Shown here: positions 11,999 through 23,410 of the stretch, piece by piece
How positions within the stretch are numbered: position 1 is the first letter of the stretch
Layout of the letters: every line of letters starts with the position of its first letter
NCBI GenBank assembly: GCA_047495785.1
Contig: JBLDXI010000024.1
Coordinates: 1,612,001 to 1,676,000 of the forward strand
Direction: 5' to 3'
DNA: 64,000 nucleotides
From: Lepidodermella squamata
Taxonomy: Eukaryota > Gastrotricha
Notes under the pieces: generated by a model
Databases searched by the model: none
Told to the model about the DNA's origin: nothing
Seen by the model: the letters and a program-made list of their open reading frames with translations, nothing else
Program-made: the position numbers and the translations under genes

Positions 11999-13792
11999 AT
12001 GGCAAGTGGGAGGCACCTGAAACTGCCGCGAAAAATGCCATCGCCAGGTCATAATAATTACGCGGCCATCCACCGGTACCAGCACCAACGCCGCATGCCA
12101 ACCTCCTACCTAATATTAGCCGGCATCAGTTTCACGAGTTGCGTCTTCCTGAGTTGGTACACCCTGGACAAGAACAGTTTATACCTACCAGAATTGCAGC
12201 ACTTATTTCAACGCGATGTCCTATCATCGTTGCCCATCGGTCTGCTCGATCCTAATTCGACCTATATCATGGCTGATGGACAGCGAATCCGGGTGGCGCC
12301 GAATAAACGCGGACAAATGATGCCCAGTGACAGCTATATGGCCGATTTGTTCGAGAGACGAAAACGGCACGTTGAAATGATATGCCGGCGGAGATATCCG
12401 AAGCAACGTATCAGTCACCCTCAAGTTCTTCTTACTCGAAGTGGAAAGCCTTTCAATATGTAAATATTTTAGAATTTTCTCGATATTTATTGCATTTTTC
12501 GCTATTTTTATAGGCGACTTCCTGCCAATATGCTCGTAAGCGACCCGCTCAAACTAGTCTTCTGCAGGTAATTTTTTGATAATTTTGTATTCCTCCTTAA
12601 TTTATTTCAATTTATTTATTTAGCATACCTAAAGTTGCTTCCTCTAATTGGCATGCTTATTTCGAAAAATTGAGTCGAAATTATTCTTTCACCGGTGTTA
12701 ACGTGACGCAAAACGAGTCAATACCCGTATTGCGGTCGATTCAAAGCTACTCCCCGGCCGCCTCGAAGGCAATACTCGAAAATTACCGAAAGGTGATGTG
12801 GGTGCGCGAGCCGCTGTACCGGCTCATCTCGGCGTGGCGCGATAAGTTGAGTGTTTACAACGCCTACTATTCAAAAGTTGTCGGCTCGGTAATTATCAAG
12901 TCTTACCGGCCGAATGCAACTGATGCCGAGGTCAAAGCCGGCTATCCGTCGACGCTGCTAGAATTTTTCTCTTATTTGAAAAACCAACAACGAACGCGGT
13001 ATGATGTTCACTGGTACGTTTTTAATTATATAACGAGAAATTACGCATAGTGTATAAAGAAAAGTACCAGATGCACACACCACTCATTGATTCATTCATA
13101 GTATTTCTCGCACCGCCATTGTTTACTTTAGCGTGAGCGAGCGTGGGTTGCACATTTTAGTCACCATAGCCGTCTTAGTGAATGTATTGGGGATATAGCT
13201 CAGTGGTAGAGCATTCGACTGCAGATCGAGAGGTCCCCGGTTCAAACCCGGGTGTCCCCTACTATCTTTTTCGCCTTGTAAATATTTCAATATTTTTAAA
13301 TAATTTTTTACTAAATCAGAAATATTTTAAGGCGGATTTTTTATAATGCGTTTCATGAAATTTACCTATAGCTTAAAAATTAGTGTTTTATCTATTATCA
13401 CCTTGAAAAAAGTGAAAAATTTTGTAACAATTTTCTTGATGATAGCTGATTGCTGACCACAAAAACTGATAATAATTCGGCAATTTTACTGATTTTTTTA
13501 TTTTTTAAGGCGGCCTTATTATTTTGCTTGCTCACCGTGCAACTTGCCACTGATGACTTTTGACTATATCGGCCACCTTGAGGGCATCAACATCGAGGCC
13601 GACTACGTCATGCGGCAGCTGACCGGACGCGACGATTATCCGGCGTTTCCGAGCGGCTACAAAAACCAAACATCGGAAGCCATTTTACGAGAGGCCCTGT
13701 CAAAAGTGCCATCCAGCCTTGTCGAGCAGGTTTTACGCAATTACCAGATTGATTACGATTTGTATGGCTACGATAGGCCAAATATTTACTGA
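11999..13792 (+). CDS. Type II Golgi carbohydrate sulfotransferase B
   Basis: Four exons join in frame: 11999-12459, 12514-12567, 12624-13013 and 13510-13792 (395 residues). The N-terminus has a basic tail and one membrane helix (TSYLILAGISFTSCVFLSW, about residues 35-53). The 5'-phosphosulfate motif is CSIPKVASSNWHAYFEKL and the 3'-phosphate motif is VMWVREPLYRLISAW. The last exon begins with the W-R-P-Y-Y-F-A-C-S-P-C segment and TFDYIGHLE, typical of chondroitin/dermatan/HNK-1 sulfotransferases. It is the closest relative of the gene at 6630-8739 and shares the 54-nt exon and the split Trp codon. The last intron (496 bp) contains a tRNA-Cys gene on the same strand. The acceptor sugar is not predictable. 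Confidence 0.85.
13189..13260 (+). tRNA. tRNA-Cys (GCA)
   Basis: The 72-nt cloverleaf has a 7-bp acceptor stem (GGGGATA with TGTCCCC, one G-U type pair), a D-arm AGCTCAGTGGTAGAGCA, and an anticodon stem TTCGA/TCGAG with loop CTGCAGA (anticodon GCA at 13221-13223). The T-arm contains GGTTCAAACC, and the discriminator base is T, as usual for Cys. It lies inside the last intron of sulfotransferase B on the same strand. A and B boxes are intact, so it is probably transcribed independently by pol III. Confidence 0.96.
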
Positions 13793-14431
13793 TTGTCAGC
13801 ATAAATAATAATAATAATATATTATACACGCTTTCTACTCGCTTTCAGTCTGAGAAAACTGTTTTGTAGCCGGAATTTTCATATCGATAGTGACTTTTCT
13901 AGACACTTGTGGTACTTATTTGCGCCATTTTCTCTCTGCTTGAACATTTTCGTTGGAATTTTGTAGCCTGAAGAAGTCGGACTCGGTATTATATAGCGAC
14001 GATAAACAAGACGAAAAAAACACAATAAAAATATGAAACGCTGCCACGGGTTTGGTTTTTTTTTATTGCAACAGTTTAAGCTTAAAAATTGAAATATTAT
14101 CGAATATATCGTAAGAGCAGTGACATGGAATGCGGTTGAGATTCGGAACAACAACAAAAGGCAAAAAGATTCCATTTTTTTATATGATGGTAATAATATT
14201 ATTATTGATTGAAAACAAAATTTCGAGATATAAAAAATTAAAATAAGCTGCGAAATCGCACATTCACAAGGCAAGCAAAAAGCGGCTAAAATCAGACGAG
14301 CTTCAGAGATGCTTTCAAAATCGAAAATTCAGCTACTTTCAAATATTTTCGAATTTCCGCACGTCACCGTAAATCGTTAAAATAGCCTTACCGAAATAGG
14401 CCTGGAAGCCCATTTAACCATTAGAATATCA

Positions 14432-14612
14432 TTTAGCGGAACCAAATATCAAAACTTGGCATCAAAAACTCGTTTTTGACAATGTTTTTAACAATTCAGA
14501 ATTTAATTACAATTTCTATGGAGATTTCTTCAGATCTGAGAATAAAATTTCAGAAAATTAAAAAAAACGCTTTGTGCAATTTAATTAATCATTTAAATTT
14601 GGTTCCGCTAAA
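14432..14612. mobile_element. MITE-like element, family B copy 1
   Basis: The terminal inverted repeat TTTAGCGGAACCAAAT at 14432-14447 is mirrored perfectly at 14597-14612. The 181-bp A/T-rich interior has no ORF. The same termini bound a second copy at 55729-55977. It lies in the otherwise gene-free 13793-14709 gap between convergent genes. Confidence 0.7.
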
Positions 14613-14709
14613 ATTAAGACCTTAAATTATACTATAATTAGCAGCTTAGTCCAGGTAATTAGGTCGTATAGTCAGAAAAAAATTGAAAAACTGCACAGCT
14701 AAAATGAAA

Positions 14710-17700
14710 TTAATTTAAATTGCTAGATCGGCTATGAGGTCCCAGCGCGAGTAAGGACGTCGTTGCGGTTACATTCGGCGGCGTTCCGGCGCGAAATTGC
14801 TCCAAGGCGTAGTTATTGTCACCCAGCGGCGCCGATTTCTGATGCGAAAAATCAGCCGGATCCGGAAATTTCACCCCGCTCAACGGCACGGCTTCATGCC
14901 GCTTCGACGACTGCTTTAAGGCGGATTTCGGCGGTTTATTCTCGCACTGCACCTGGGACTGGCTTTTCGAGGGCGTTTGTGGCGGTTTTGATTGAATGTA
15001 ATCAATCAACTTGATCTGCTGCTGAATCGTAGTTTCCAGGCGATATTTCTCGATGTTATGCGCCGACTCGGTCTGGGCTAAATTCCTTTGAAGGGCGTCA
15101 CGTTCATGCGTTAAACGCTCCAGCCTAGCGGCTAGATCTTCGCGTAGATTTTCTGAAATCTGCAATTTCTCATCTGTTTCATCGAGACGAGTTCGCAAAT
15201 CTTGACATGCCGATTCGAGCTCGGCAATTCTCGACCGAGTATTTTTCAAATCGCACTCGGCCGAAACCTTTTCGGAGTTGAGTCTCGACAGCTCCATGGT
15301 TAACTCGTCGTTGCGTTTTCGAGCCGCTTCGAGGTTTGAAGTCAAGGCGCTCTTCCAGGACGCCTCGCTCGTTTGATTCACGGTTGCCGATGATCGCAGT
15401 TCTTTCAACTCGCGTTCGGCAACAATTCGTCGGTCTCGCTCGTTGTCGAGGACTTTGCGTTCTTTAGTCGCTAGAACTTCGATTCGAGAAATTTCCATGG
15501 CGATGTCAGCGATATCTTTCTCCAGCGAGGAATTCCGAGCTTCGGCTGTGCTTAATTTACGCTGGATTAGGCCGAGTTCTTTCGCCATTTCGTCACGGTT
15601 TTCTCGCTCAACTTCAGCGTTCTGCAATGAAATAAATCAATCAATCACAATATTTAATGACGAGAATGATAATCCTTTATTTGGGCAGACCGTCAAAACA
15701 GCAAGTACACAAGACTGCAAACGCAACAAAACAGCGAATTTTTCACTTTGCGACATAACAGCAGAAATACGGTGCATCTCTTACATAGTAAGTTTTTGCT
15801 GTTTTGTCTAAAAATAAAAAATTTGCTGTTTTGTTGCATTCGCTGTTCTGCGAAGTTGCTGTTTTGTCGCCGTACCTTTATTTGCAGTAATTCTTGAAAA
15901 CGGATAAATTCGGGTTGCGAAGTAAAATCTCATATTTTATTGGACTGATGATATCCAAAGTTTATCAGTCCAATATTGTATCCGAAAATTCACTAATTTG
16001 TAAAATCGATACTTATTGGAATTGGCTCCTAGGCTGAGATGTAACTCGAAAAATGACCATTCATAGCGCAAAAATTGAATTCCGGTTTAAAACGATAAAC
16101 TCGAAAAACCATATTTTGGGAAAATTGGGCTAGAACATTAGGGGAAATATCGAATTTTGACAATTTTTCCGAAAATGCGAGAAAATCAAAAAGTGAGCGC
16201 GCTATTCTAGTTCTTGGCTATCCAAAGCATTCCGATTTTTCTCCATAATTTAGGCGTTCAGGCTTGGAATTCGGAAATCAGCAAAGTAATCAGAATTTTC
16301 GCTTTCCATCATTTAGCTGGATTTTTCGATTTTATGTATTCGCCTTCAATAATTTCTTGAAAAATGCCACTACCCCTTCAAAATAGAATTCTCTTATTCA
16401 ACAATTTTCTGCAATTTTTCCCCATTAGGCTACTTGGGAACCACCGAATCCACAAAATCGCTATTGGCTCGGCTGAAAATTGTCGAAGCCCGCGTTTTTT
16501 TTAGATTTTTCAGCATCTTCTGTTATTTCTCAAAAAGTGGAAAAATCTCCCAAAAACAGAAAATTCAGGACTTTCTTTCTTTTCGAGGAATAAAAATGCT
16601 GGAAAATCTATCAAATCGCGTGCTTCAACAATTTGTAGTCGAGCCAATTTCATTGCTCTAGAACACGCACTGAGGTGTTTGAAGCTGAACCCTATGTCTA
16701 ACCTTTTTCGCCTCAGCAGCAGCTTCTTTAGCAGCGACCAGTTCCAGTCTAAGAACCTCAAGTTCCCTGCGCAAATCGCGCTCAGCTAGGCCTTGCTCCG
16801 ACCTCAGCTTCTCACACTGGCGCCGGGCTGCCTCCAACTCAGTCTCGGCCTCAGTCAACGCTTTCCTCAACCGATTCGCCATAGCTTTCGACTCGTCCCG
16901 GTTCCGCTCCAACGACCCGATTTGCTTGTTCAACTCCGCAATGTGCTCGGTCGACTCCTTCTCCAGCGCCTCAAATTTCTGCCGGTAACTAGCCGGTTTC
17001 TCGTCTTGAAGAGACGGCGAAGTCCCAACAGCTGTCGAAACCTTCGAAACAGCCAAATTTTCGTTCCTAACCGAGTAACGAGGCAAATTTTGACGGTGCT
17101 CCTTCTCCCGCATCTCCCGTTCTCGTTCTTCCAGTTTCGCCGAAGTCCTCTGAAGTCGCTGTTCGAGTAGAACGACCTTCGTCTCCGCATCAGCGAGACG
17201 ACTCCTCAGCCCAGTGATTGTCTGAGCGCGTTCTCTAGCGTCGCTAAGCTCGTTTTCAAGGCGCGCGATTTCAGCCTTTGCAGATGCGAGTTCAGACCCC
17301 ATTTTGCGTTCATGACTCGCGTTTTCACTGCGTAAGTCATCCATTTTCCGGCGGAGCTCCCGGCTTTCGGCCTCAGCCGCTCGCAGACGACTCGTTTGAC
17401 CTTCCATATCGCGAATTGAGCTCTGGCGCTGCAAGGTCACCTGTTGCGCGCGCTCTTTCGCCACTGATTCAGTTCGCTTCAGCTGCTCGGTTAAGGCGGA
17501 TTTTTCTTCGTTAAGTGACTCGACTTGCTCGCGCAGGGTCGATAACTGCTCGAGGAGACCGTCCACGTCAATGCCGTTGCCGTCTTCCGTTTGCGTATGG
17601 GCGGGTGTTGCGGACAGGTGGGAACAATTAGCCACACTTCGGACCTAAAAAAAAAATAAAAAAAAGAAATCGTGAGAATGGAATGTTTTAAATATGATTG

Positions 17701-20700
17701 TAATCAATTTAAAATTGGTGTTAGGCGAGATTGGTGTTAGCCTTTTCAATGAAAAAGAGGCTAATAGCCATCCTGGTTGCCGAAAAGAGTAACTTTTGAC
17801 AAAAATTCAGAATTTTGGGAATTTTTCTATTTTAGCCTGATTTTTGACAGTAAAACGCCTTGTCTAAGGCGTCGATTACATTCTAGCGAGCCCTCAGATC
17901 TCGTTGGTATCGCGAGTAAAGGTGCCAAGTGCATTTTTCATAATTTTCCAGGAGACGAAAAAAACGTGTTTATTCCAAATTGATCCGGTATTTTTTCTCA
18001 TGGCTTGGAACCCGGCGGTATTATGGGGCGAGAAATGCGATGGCATGGTTCGTTTCACGTGAAAATTGCTTCCGCGTGAGATCAGGTGTACTTGGCACCT
18101 TTAACCAAAATACGCATGCAAAAAACGATGACGCAACAATGCATCACACAATAAAAAAATTTTTTAAACCCGAATGCAATAAATTTGCTCATTTTTAGTT
18201 AGTTTCCAGCATGAATTCGACCATTATTTTATGATTTCGCGATGAATTTTTTTACATAGTTCGATTCAGAAGGCTAATGCGATCATTTTGGTGTAAATTT
18301 TTTGTAATTCGGATGAAATTTGCACTTGGCACCTTTGACTTGCGAAGGGTATTTTGAGAAACGGAGGTCACCATTCGATCGGCCGTATCAACTTTAGTAA
18401 GAATCCATCATAAAAACGTTTTCCGAAAAAATGTCACTTGGCACCTTTACTCGCGATACCGACGATCTAGTGCCTCCTTTGTTTCGATATCGTCATGTAT
18501 CGAGAGCATCGAAGCGGAAAACAGATTTCCAAACTGCTGAACAAACGCTTCGAACTGCAAGTGGGACAACTGTTAATGCGGGCCGCGACTCAGGGGCTAT
18601 ACCATCGAGTCTTCTACTATCAACTGCAGCGGTGTTAAGCGCAGCGGCCATTATGGTGTCCGAAGTCGCTAAAACAAGGCCGGACAAGCAGTCGCTGTCA
18701 AGTCAAGTCTACATTGAAAGAAACCCTTTTCCGCAGACCGGTGAAATCCTGGTTCAACCGCCCGGAAAAAAGAAAGGTGTTATGCCAGCCTGGAGAGGTA
18801 ATCACTAGCAAGGAGGCTCGTCTGCGGTTTTTAGCAGAACAGCGGAAGAAGGAAGAAGAGGAGGCTGTAAGCGAACTAAGAAAGGTCGACTACAGTTACT
18901 ACGTCGCTTCAGCCAATCGGAGATACAACCGCCGATCCAGCTACCCAATCTCAGAATGGATTGAAGAATTGCTTCTGACCAAAAATAATTTGGCTATTCT
19001 TCAGAGCACGAAAGGATGGGTTAATGATAGGATTAAGGACGCGTCCAAGACTTCGTTCGCGAGATTCTACCTCCAGTAGTCGATGGACTGCAGATTCTCA
19101 CTCATTCGGATATCATTTTAGTGTATTCCATGGTGAGGAATCTTGCAAGATAATCTGTAAGGATATGCCGGCTGGCTCACTGCATGATCGAATTCGTGAA
19201 GCCTTGCCCGATCAACATCGATCGCAAGCAGTTATGTGAAGCTAATGGAATTCTGCTCTACGAAAATTTCATCCACGTCCCAGTCGCCCTGCGTCTCCAA
19301 GTTTTTAGGAGCCGGCAGATCCTTGCATAATCAAACATTTTCAAACTTAATTTTCACCGGAGTCAGTCAAGTCGACGAAGATTCCAAGGAAGATATGGCG
19401 TTAGACATTGAAGTGCCGATTTTCATCGAGGAAGTCCGAGCTCGGCCATTAATCTGGGACGCCGGCAATGAGGAACACTCAAATCGAGACAAAACACAGA
19501 AGCCTGGGTGCAGATCGGCGAAAAAAAGAACTAGTAACCCGAAATCGCCAAAAATCGGTGGAAATCTCATTCTAAATACTAGAAAAAATTGCGCGCAGCT
19601 CAAGAAAAGCCCGAAAAATCCTTTCGGTATTTTGACAGCAGGATCTGGGTGTCAATTTCTGCAGGGGCGATTGCAACCCGAAGCCACTACCAATACAATT
19701 CTGGCTGCTGTTTGCTTAAATAACTTTCTGATTAACGATAATGCCTCATTATTTATCGCCATCCTTTGAACAAAACTGGCCAGTTTTGTTCAGTTTGCCA
19801 GTTGGCTCGAACACGTTTTGAGGTCAAATTTAGATTTGCAAATCTAAATTTGACCTCATAACGTGTTCGAGCCAACATATCAGGTGAAAACTTGCGGGCA
19901 ATGTTTTTCAAGTCATCAGAAACAACGTGCACTTAATGTAAACATTTCCATAGCAACGCATGTGTCTCCTTGTCTCTGCGATTTATGAATGCAATTTTGT
20001 TTCTCTTGTCTCTCCATTTCCCTCCGTTTCTCTTGAGGAAAGTTTAATACTCATGTGGATCCACTTAAAAAGTCAGAATTTTGTTTACAGCCCGGGATTA
20101 AGGAGGATGGGAGAGGTCACCCAGAGTTCTAAAACTGGGTTACTTATTTAAAATTCGCGATAGAAAAAACTTTTTCAGGTCAACAGTAAGCCAAGAATCA
20201 TTCTATTTCATATTTTCTCACCTGTAACTGCCTCCTGACGTCAGAAAGCTGATTTCTAACAGCTCGCTCGAGATTTTCCAGCTCACGACGTTGCAGCGAG
20301 ACCTGTCGCGTCAACAGCGCATTTTCCGCCATTTGCTTAGTCAAATCTCGCTCCAACATGTCGCGTTGAAGTTGAACTTGCTCGAAAATTGCGACTCGCT
20401 GCGAAATTTCCTCACGCAGTGCCGCTATCATGCGATCATTTTCATGCAAACGGCGCAACATATTCGAACAATCGCGGTTGAATTCTCCAAAATCCGGGTC
20501 GTTCTCGCCGTCGGTTTGAACGCCGTCATCAGACGTGACCATTCGCTCCTTCTTAACTGACGAGCAAGACGGAGTTTTGCACTGTTTAACAGCCTCTGAT
20601 CTCGCGAAATTGAACCCGGCCATGGTATGGCTATCAGTCGAATCTCGCGTCGACTCATTTTTAGTCGGGCTCTGATTCTGAGGCTTGTTGTCGTGCTTAG

Positions 20701-21806
20701 AAGGCGGCGGGAAGTATTTTGTGTCATCTGGGCCGGATAATTGCGGCGAAAACGGCGGCTTCATCGAGCGCAATTTGTCGAAATTCAACCCGGCGAAAAA
20801 TGCATGGCCTCTTATCTGGTTGTAACCAAGTCGCTTGTTCGGAGCGGTTAACAAGTGGCGAATCATTTGTTTCAATTCAACTGAAACATTAGCAGGTTTC
20901 TCGCCTGAGGTCGATTCGGCTGTTTCCGGGAAACGAAAATACTTGTCGTAGTTCATGATTTTGTTGAAGAGCGCCATTTGCGAATCGTCTTCAAATGGCG
21001 TACAGCCGTAGACCATTTCAAAAGCTAGAACGCCAAATGACCACCAATCGCATTCAACTCCGTAACTGTGAGCAGTAGCCTTTTGCTCGATAGATAACAA
21101 AACCTCAGGAGAAACATATTCCGGCGTTCCAACGACCATTCTAAAGAAAAACACCTCAATTTCCAAATTTCGGATGGAAGTTTAGTTATTACTTTGCTGA
21201 AACCTTTCCATCTTGAGACAACTTGGCCGCAGAGCCGAAATCACCAAGACAAATGTGACCAGCTTGATCAAGAAACAGATTTTCTGGCTTGACGTCCCTG
21301 TGAACTATACCGAAATTCCGAATGTGAAAGAAAATCAACAACAAAAATTCGAAAGCAAACCATAGCTTAGTGAATGCAAAGCATGAATAGCTTGGCAAGC
21401 TTCGGCGAGATAAAATCTGGCGGTCTTTTCGTCGAAACAGTCATTGCTCCTGAGAAGTAATTGCATCAAGTCACCACCCGGTAGAAAATCCATGACAAAG
21501 TAAGCTGATGATGCATCGTAAAACGAATACTGCAGTTTAACGAGCCACTGGCTAGTAGCTCGGGCCATGATGTCTCGTTCGACAAACAAATGTTCTACCT
21601 AGAAAGGATGGAATCATCTGAGTGATAGTTGAATGTGGGTAGTTGAAGCTTCTTACATTGTTGTTGCGTAGGTATTTCAGCTTGTCAACCTGCTTTAGCG
21701 CGAAAAACTGGTCGGCAGTCTTGTCTTTGGCGAGATAAACAAAACCAAAGTGGCCACTTCCAATGAGTTTTAAAATCTCGAAATCCGATATCGACGATGC
21801 AGGCAT
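14710..21806 (-). CDS. CIT: Citron-like Rho-interacting AGC kinase without C1/PH/CNH
   Basis: Six minus exons join in frame: 21806-21657, 21598-21361, 21304-21193, 21140-20222, 17644-16703 and 15621-14710 (1090 residues). The kinase domain (about 1-290) has GSGHFGFVY, catalytic Lys in FALKQVDK, YVHRDVKPEN, DFGSAAK and GTPEYVSPEVL, so it should be active. The combination DFGSAAK plus a K-V-S-A-K activation loop fits citron better than ROCK or MRCK. An AGC tail follows, then a Ser-rich linker, then long coiled coil (about residue 380 to 990) and a Pro/Ser tail. The protein stops there. No C1, PH or CNH exon is seen before the next gene, although citron normally carries these. Residues upstream of the ATG at 21806 could lie in an unseen exon. 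The expected role is cytokinesis and actomyosin regulation. Confidence 0.82.
15687..15876. mobile_element. Palindromic element built from ACAAAACAGCA words (family C)
   Basis: The word CAAAACAGC and close variants occur at the left side, and its complement GCTGTTTTG at the right side, several times each. The outer ends also mirror each other (GTCAAAACAGCAA against TTGCTGTTTTGTCG). It lies in the citron intron 15622-16702, which otherwise shows nothing coding on the gene strand. Confidence 0.5.
17896..18470. mobile_element. MITE-like element with 26-bp perfect inverted repeats (family D)
   Basis: A 26-bp sequence at 17906-17931 (starting GGTATCGCGAGTAAAGGTGC) is mirrored without mismatch at 18435-18460, with weaker similarity extending outward. 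The inner word CTTGGCACCTTT recurs at about 18091 and 18325. It lies in the large citron intron. No target-site duplication was identified. Confidence 0.7.
18714..19220 (+). pseudogene. Decayed transposon-like ORF with Ulp1-type signature
   Basis: The frame from 18714 to 19079 encodes a Lys/Glu-rich helix (RFLAEQRKKEEEEAVSELRK) and then LLTKNNLAILQS followed by GWVNDRIKDASK. The next homologous residues (VVDGLQILTH) are one frame over, so the ORF is broken. The order 'W-x-N-D-x-I-x-x-A ... GLQ' is what I know from Ulp1/C48-like proteins encoded by eukaryotic transposons. It is antisense within a citron intron. This assignment is by pattern only and is uncertain. Confidence 0.35.
19236..19769 (+). 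pseudogene. Decayed PIF/Harbinger-type remnant (MADF piece plus transposase tail)
   Basis: Within this frame, FIEEVRARPLIWD...NRDKTQK (about 19420-19500) matches the start of a MADF DNA-binding domain. The natural continuation (AWVQIGEKKE) is in another frame, which implies a frameshift. Near the end, TNTILAAVCLNNFLINDNAS resembles the C-terminal 'V-L-H-N-F-L' end of Harbinger DDE transposases. MADF/Myb proteins and a DDE transposase are the two usual partners of PIF/Harbinger elements. It is therefore probably the relic of one, inserted antisense in a citron intron. Confidence 0.45.
19768..19791. repeat. 24-bp perfect palindrome
   Basis: GAACAAAACTGG is followed directly by its exact complement. 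It ends 9 bp before a 76-bp hairpin and follows the Harbinger-like remnant. Confidence 0.9.
19801..19876. repeat. Near-perfect 37-bp stem hairpin
   Basis: The arm at 19801-19837 (starting GTTGGCTCGAACACGTT) pairs with 19840-19876. There is one mismatch in 37 bp and a 2-nt spacer. It is intronic to the citron-like gene. It could be the joined ends of a deleted transposon, or a structured RNA precursor. The arms are equally paired throughout, unlike most miRNA precursors. Confidence 0.9.
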
Positions 21807-23020
21807 TTGCTGCGTATCGCGTAATATACTAAATAATGAATCAGGTTAATATCAAACATTCAGATGATAACTAACTGCATTTCTTCAACTTATGACTAGA
21901 AGGTGTAACACAATAACACCGTAACCGGTTCAAAATTTCAAATCCCAACGTTTCCCTCATCCAACATACTACAGAATTTGCCCTCGACTTGACCTAGATG
22001 TGGATTGCAAGAAAACACAGCCTCAAATGTCAACTGCTTTTTGCCGATATTCGAATAAGTTTAGGATGAAATGAGGCTGAATACTGAGTAATAAAGCACG
22101 TATTTATTGATGAACTGCATGTTTCTAGTCAGAACAGATAACAGATTCAGTTTTCCAATCATCATATATCTACAATATATAATCATACAACTACATCTAC
22201 GATGGCATAGATGGAGGTGGGAGGATTTGAAATTATTGCTACCCACTACCCAGTAAGAGAAAAACGGTCTAGTTGATAATTGATCATGTAAGGCTCAATC
22301 AGAAAGATTTAAACGGCACAGAAAAGCATTGAGTAAAAGCCAGATAAAGAATGGAGTGTAGATACAAGATGGCAGTGAGAGATACGTGTTACTAGATGCT
22401 AGATACCAGGACGGGCAACAGGTCCGCAGCCAAGGCCGCATGATCAGGCCGCAAGCGCTTCACAACATTTTTTGAAATAACCGCCATTTTGAACATAATA
22501 TTCAAAATTATTATATATCTGAATTTTTTTCAATATGAGCATAAATAAACACATAAATGTGAAAGCCAAAGCATTGCAGTATTGATTATCTTGGCAACGA
22601 TTTCCATGGTAACGCAATATCATAATCTAAGCTTGAAACAGGGCACGAAGGCCCAACACATGGTTGTTACATGATACTTGCGCTGCATTGTTATATCATT
22701 ATGTAAACTGATATCATTACGCAACATGAATAATCAGACTAAACTTTGTTCAATGCGATTGCTGATGAAATATTTATGTACAGGTGGAGCACCATGTTCT
22801 GCAGCCATTTGCCGAATAACAGTTGCGAGAATTGGAAGGCTTGGGGAGTGTCTTTTTTGTTTAAAAGCTGGTTTCTGAATAAAATTATCATCATTTGTAG
22901 AAGTCTTATTTTCATTATTTTCAATCGTCAACCATGCCAAGGGGGATGTTTTTAATGAAGTTTTATTGTTACGAATCTGTTCGCATTTTACGATTGCTCG
23001 GAGATGAATTTACATTCTGA
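21807..23020. other. Intergenic, nothing recognised
   Basis: About 1.2 kb upstream of the citron-like start. The short ORFs at 22061-22246 and 22678-22955 overlap in several frames and show no protein-like pattern. I see no RNA gene here. Confidence 0.4.
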
Positions 23021-23410
23021 CTACTCTTGTTCGGTCATCATGTCGTGAGCCATCATTTGCGCCCACATATAAAACGCCGAACTGTTGGTGCAAATCGCCA
23101 ACGAGTTGAAGGTTTTCATGCACTTCTCTAGCCTTGCTTTTTGTTTCTGGGCCCTGATTTGCTTCGACAACTGGTTTATGGCGGCCATGTCGTTGTTCGC
23201 TATGTACCTCCAGATGGTTTCCTCTGTAATAAAGTGGTAAAATGTTAGGCCAATGTTTTGTCTACTTTATTAGGTTGACATACTCATTCGTTCCTTATCT
23301 TCCTCTCCTCCATCTAAAGAGCCATCAATACTCAAAGGATTAGCCGATACCGATTCCATCACCACTAGCACTTGTAAAACGGTTAGTATTATAGCGGCGT
23401 TAAGTCTCAT
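23021..23410 (-). CDS. Small secreted protein, unknown family
   Basis: Two exons, 23410-23284 and 23223-23021, join with phase 1 to give 109 residues. The N-terminus MRLNAAIILTVLQVLVVMES is a clear signal peptide ending near SVSANP. The mature part is mostly helical and charged (IWRYIANNDMAAINQLSKQI, then RAQKQKARLEKC), with two cysteines and a Met-rich end (MWAQMMAHDMMTEQE). A 3'-splice-like TGTCTAG ends 11 nt before the ATG. I do not recognise the family. It could be a secreted peptide or a hormone-like precursor, but no dibasic processing pattern is obvious. Confidence 0.65.
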
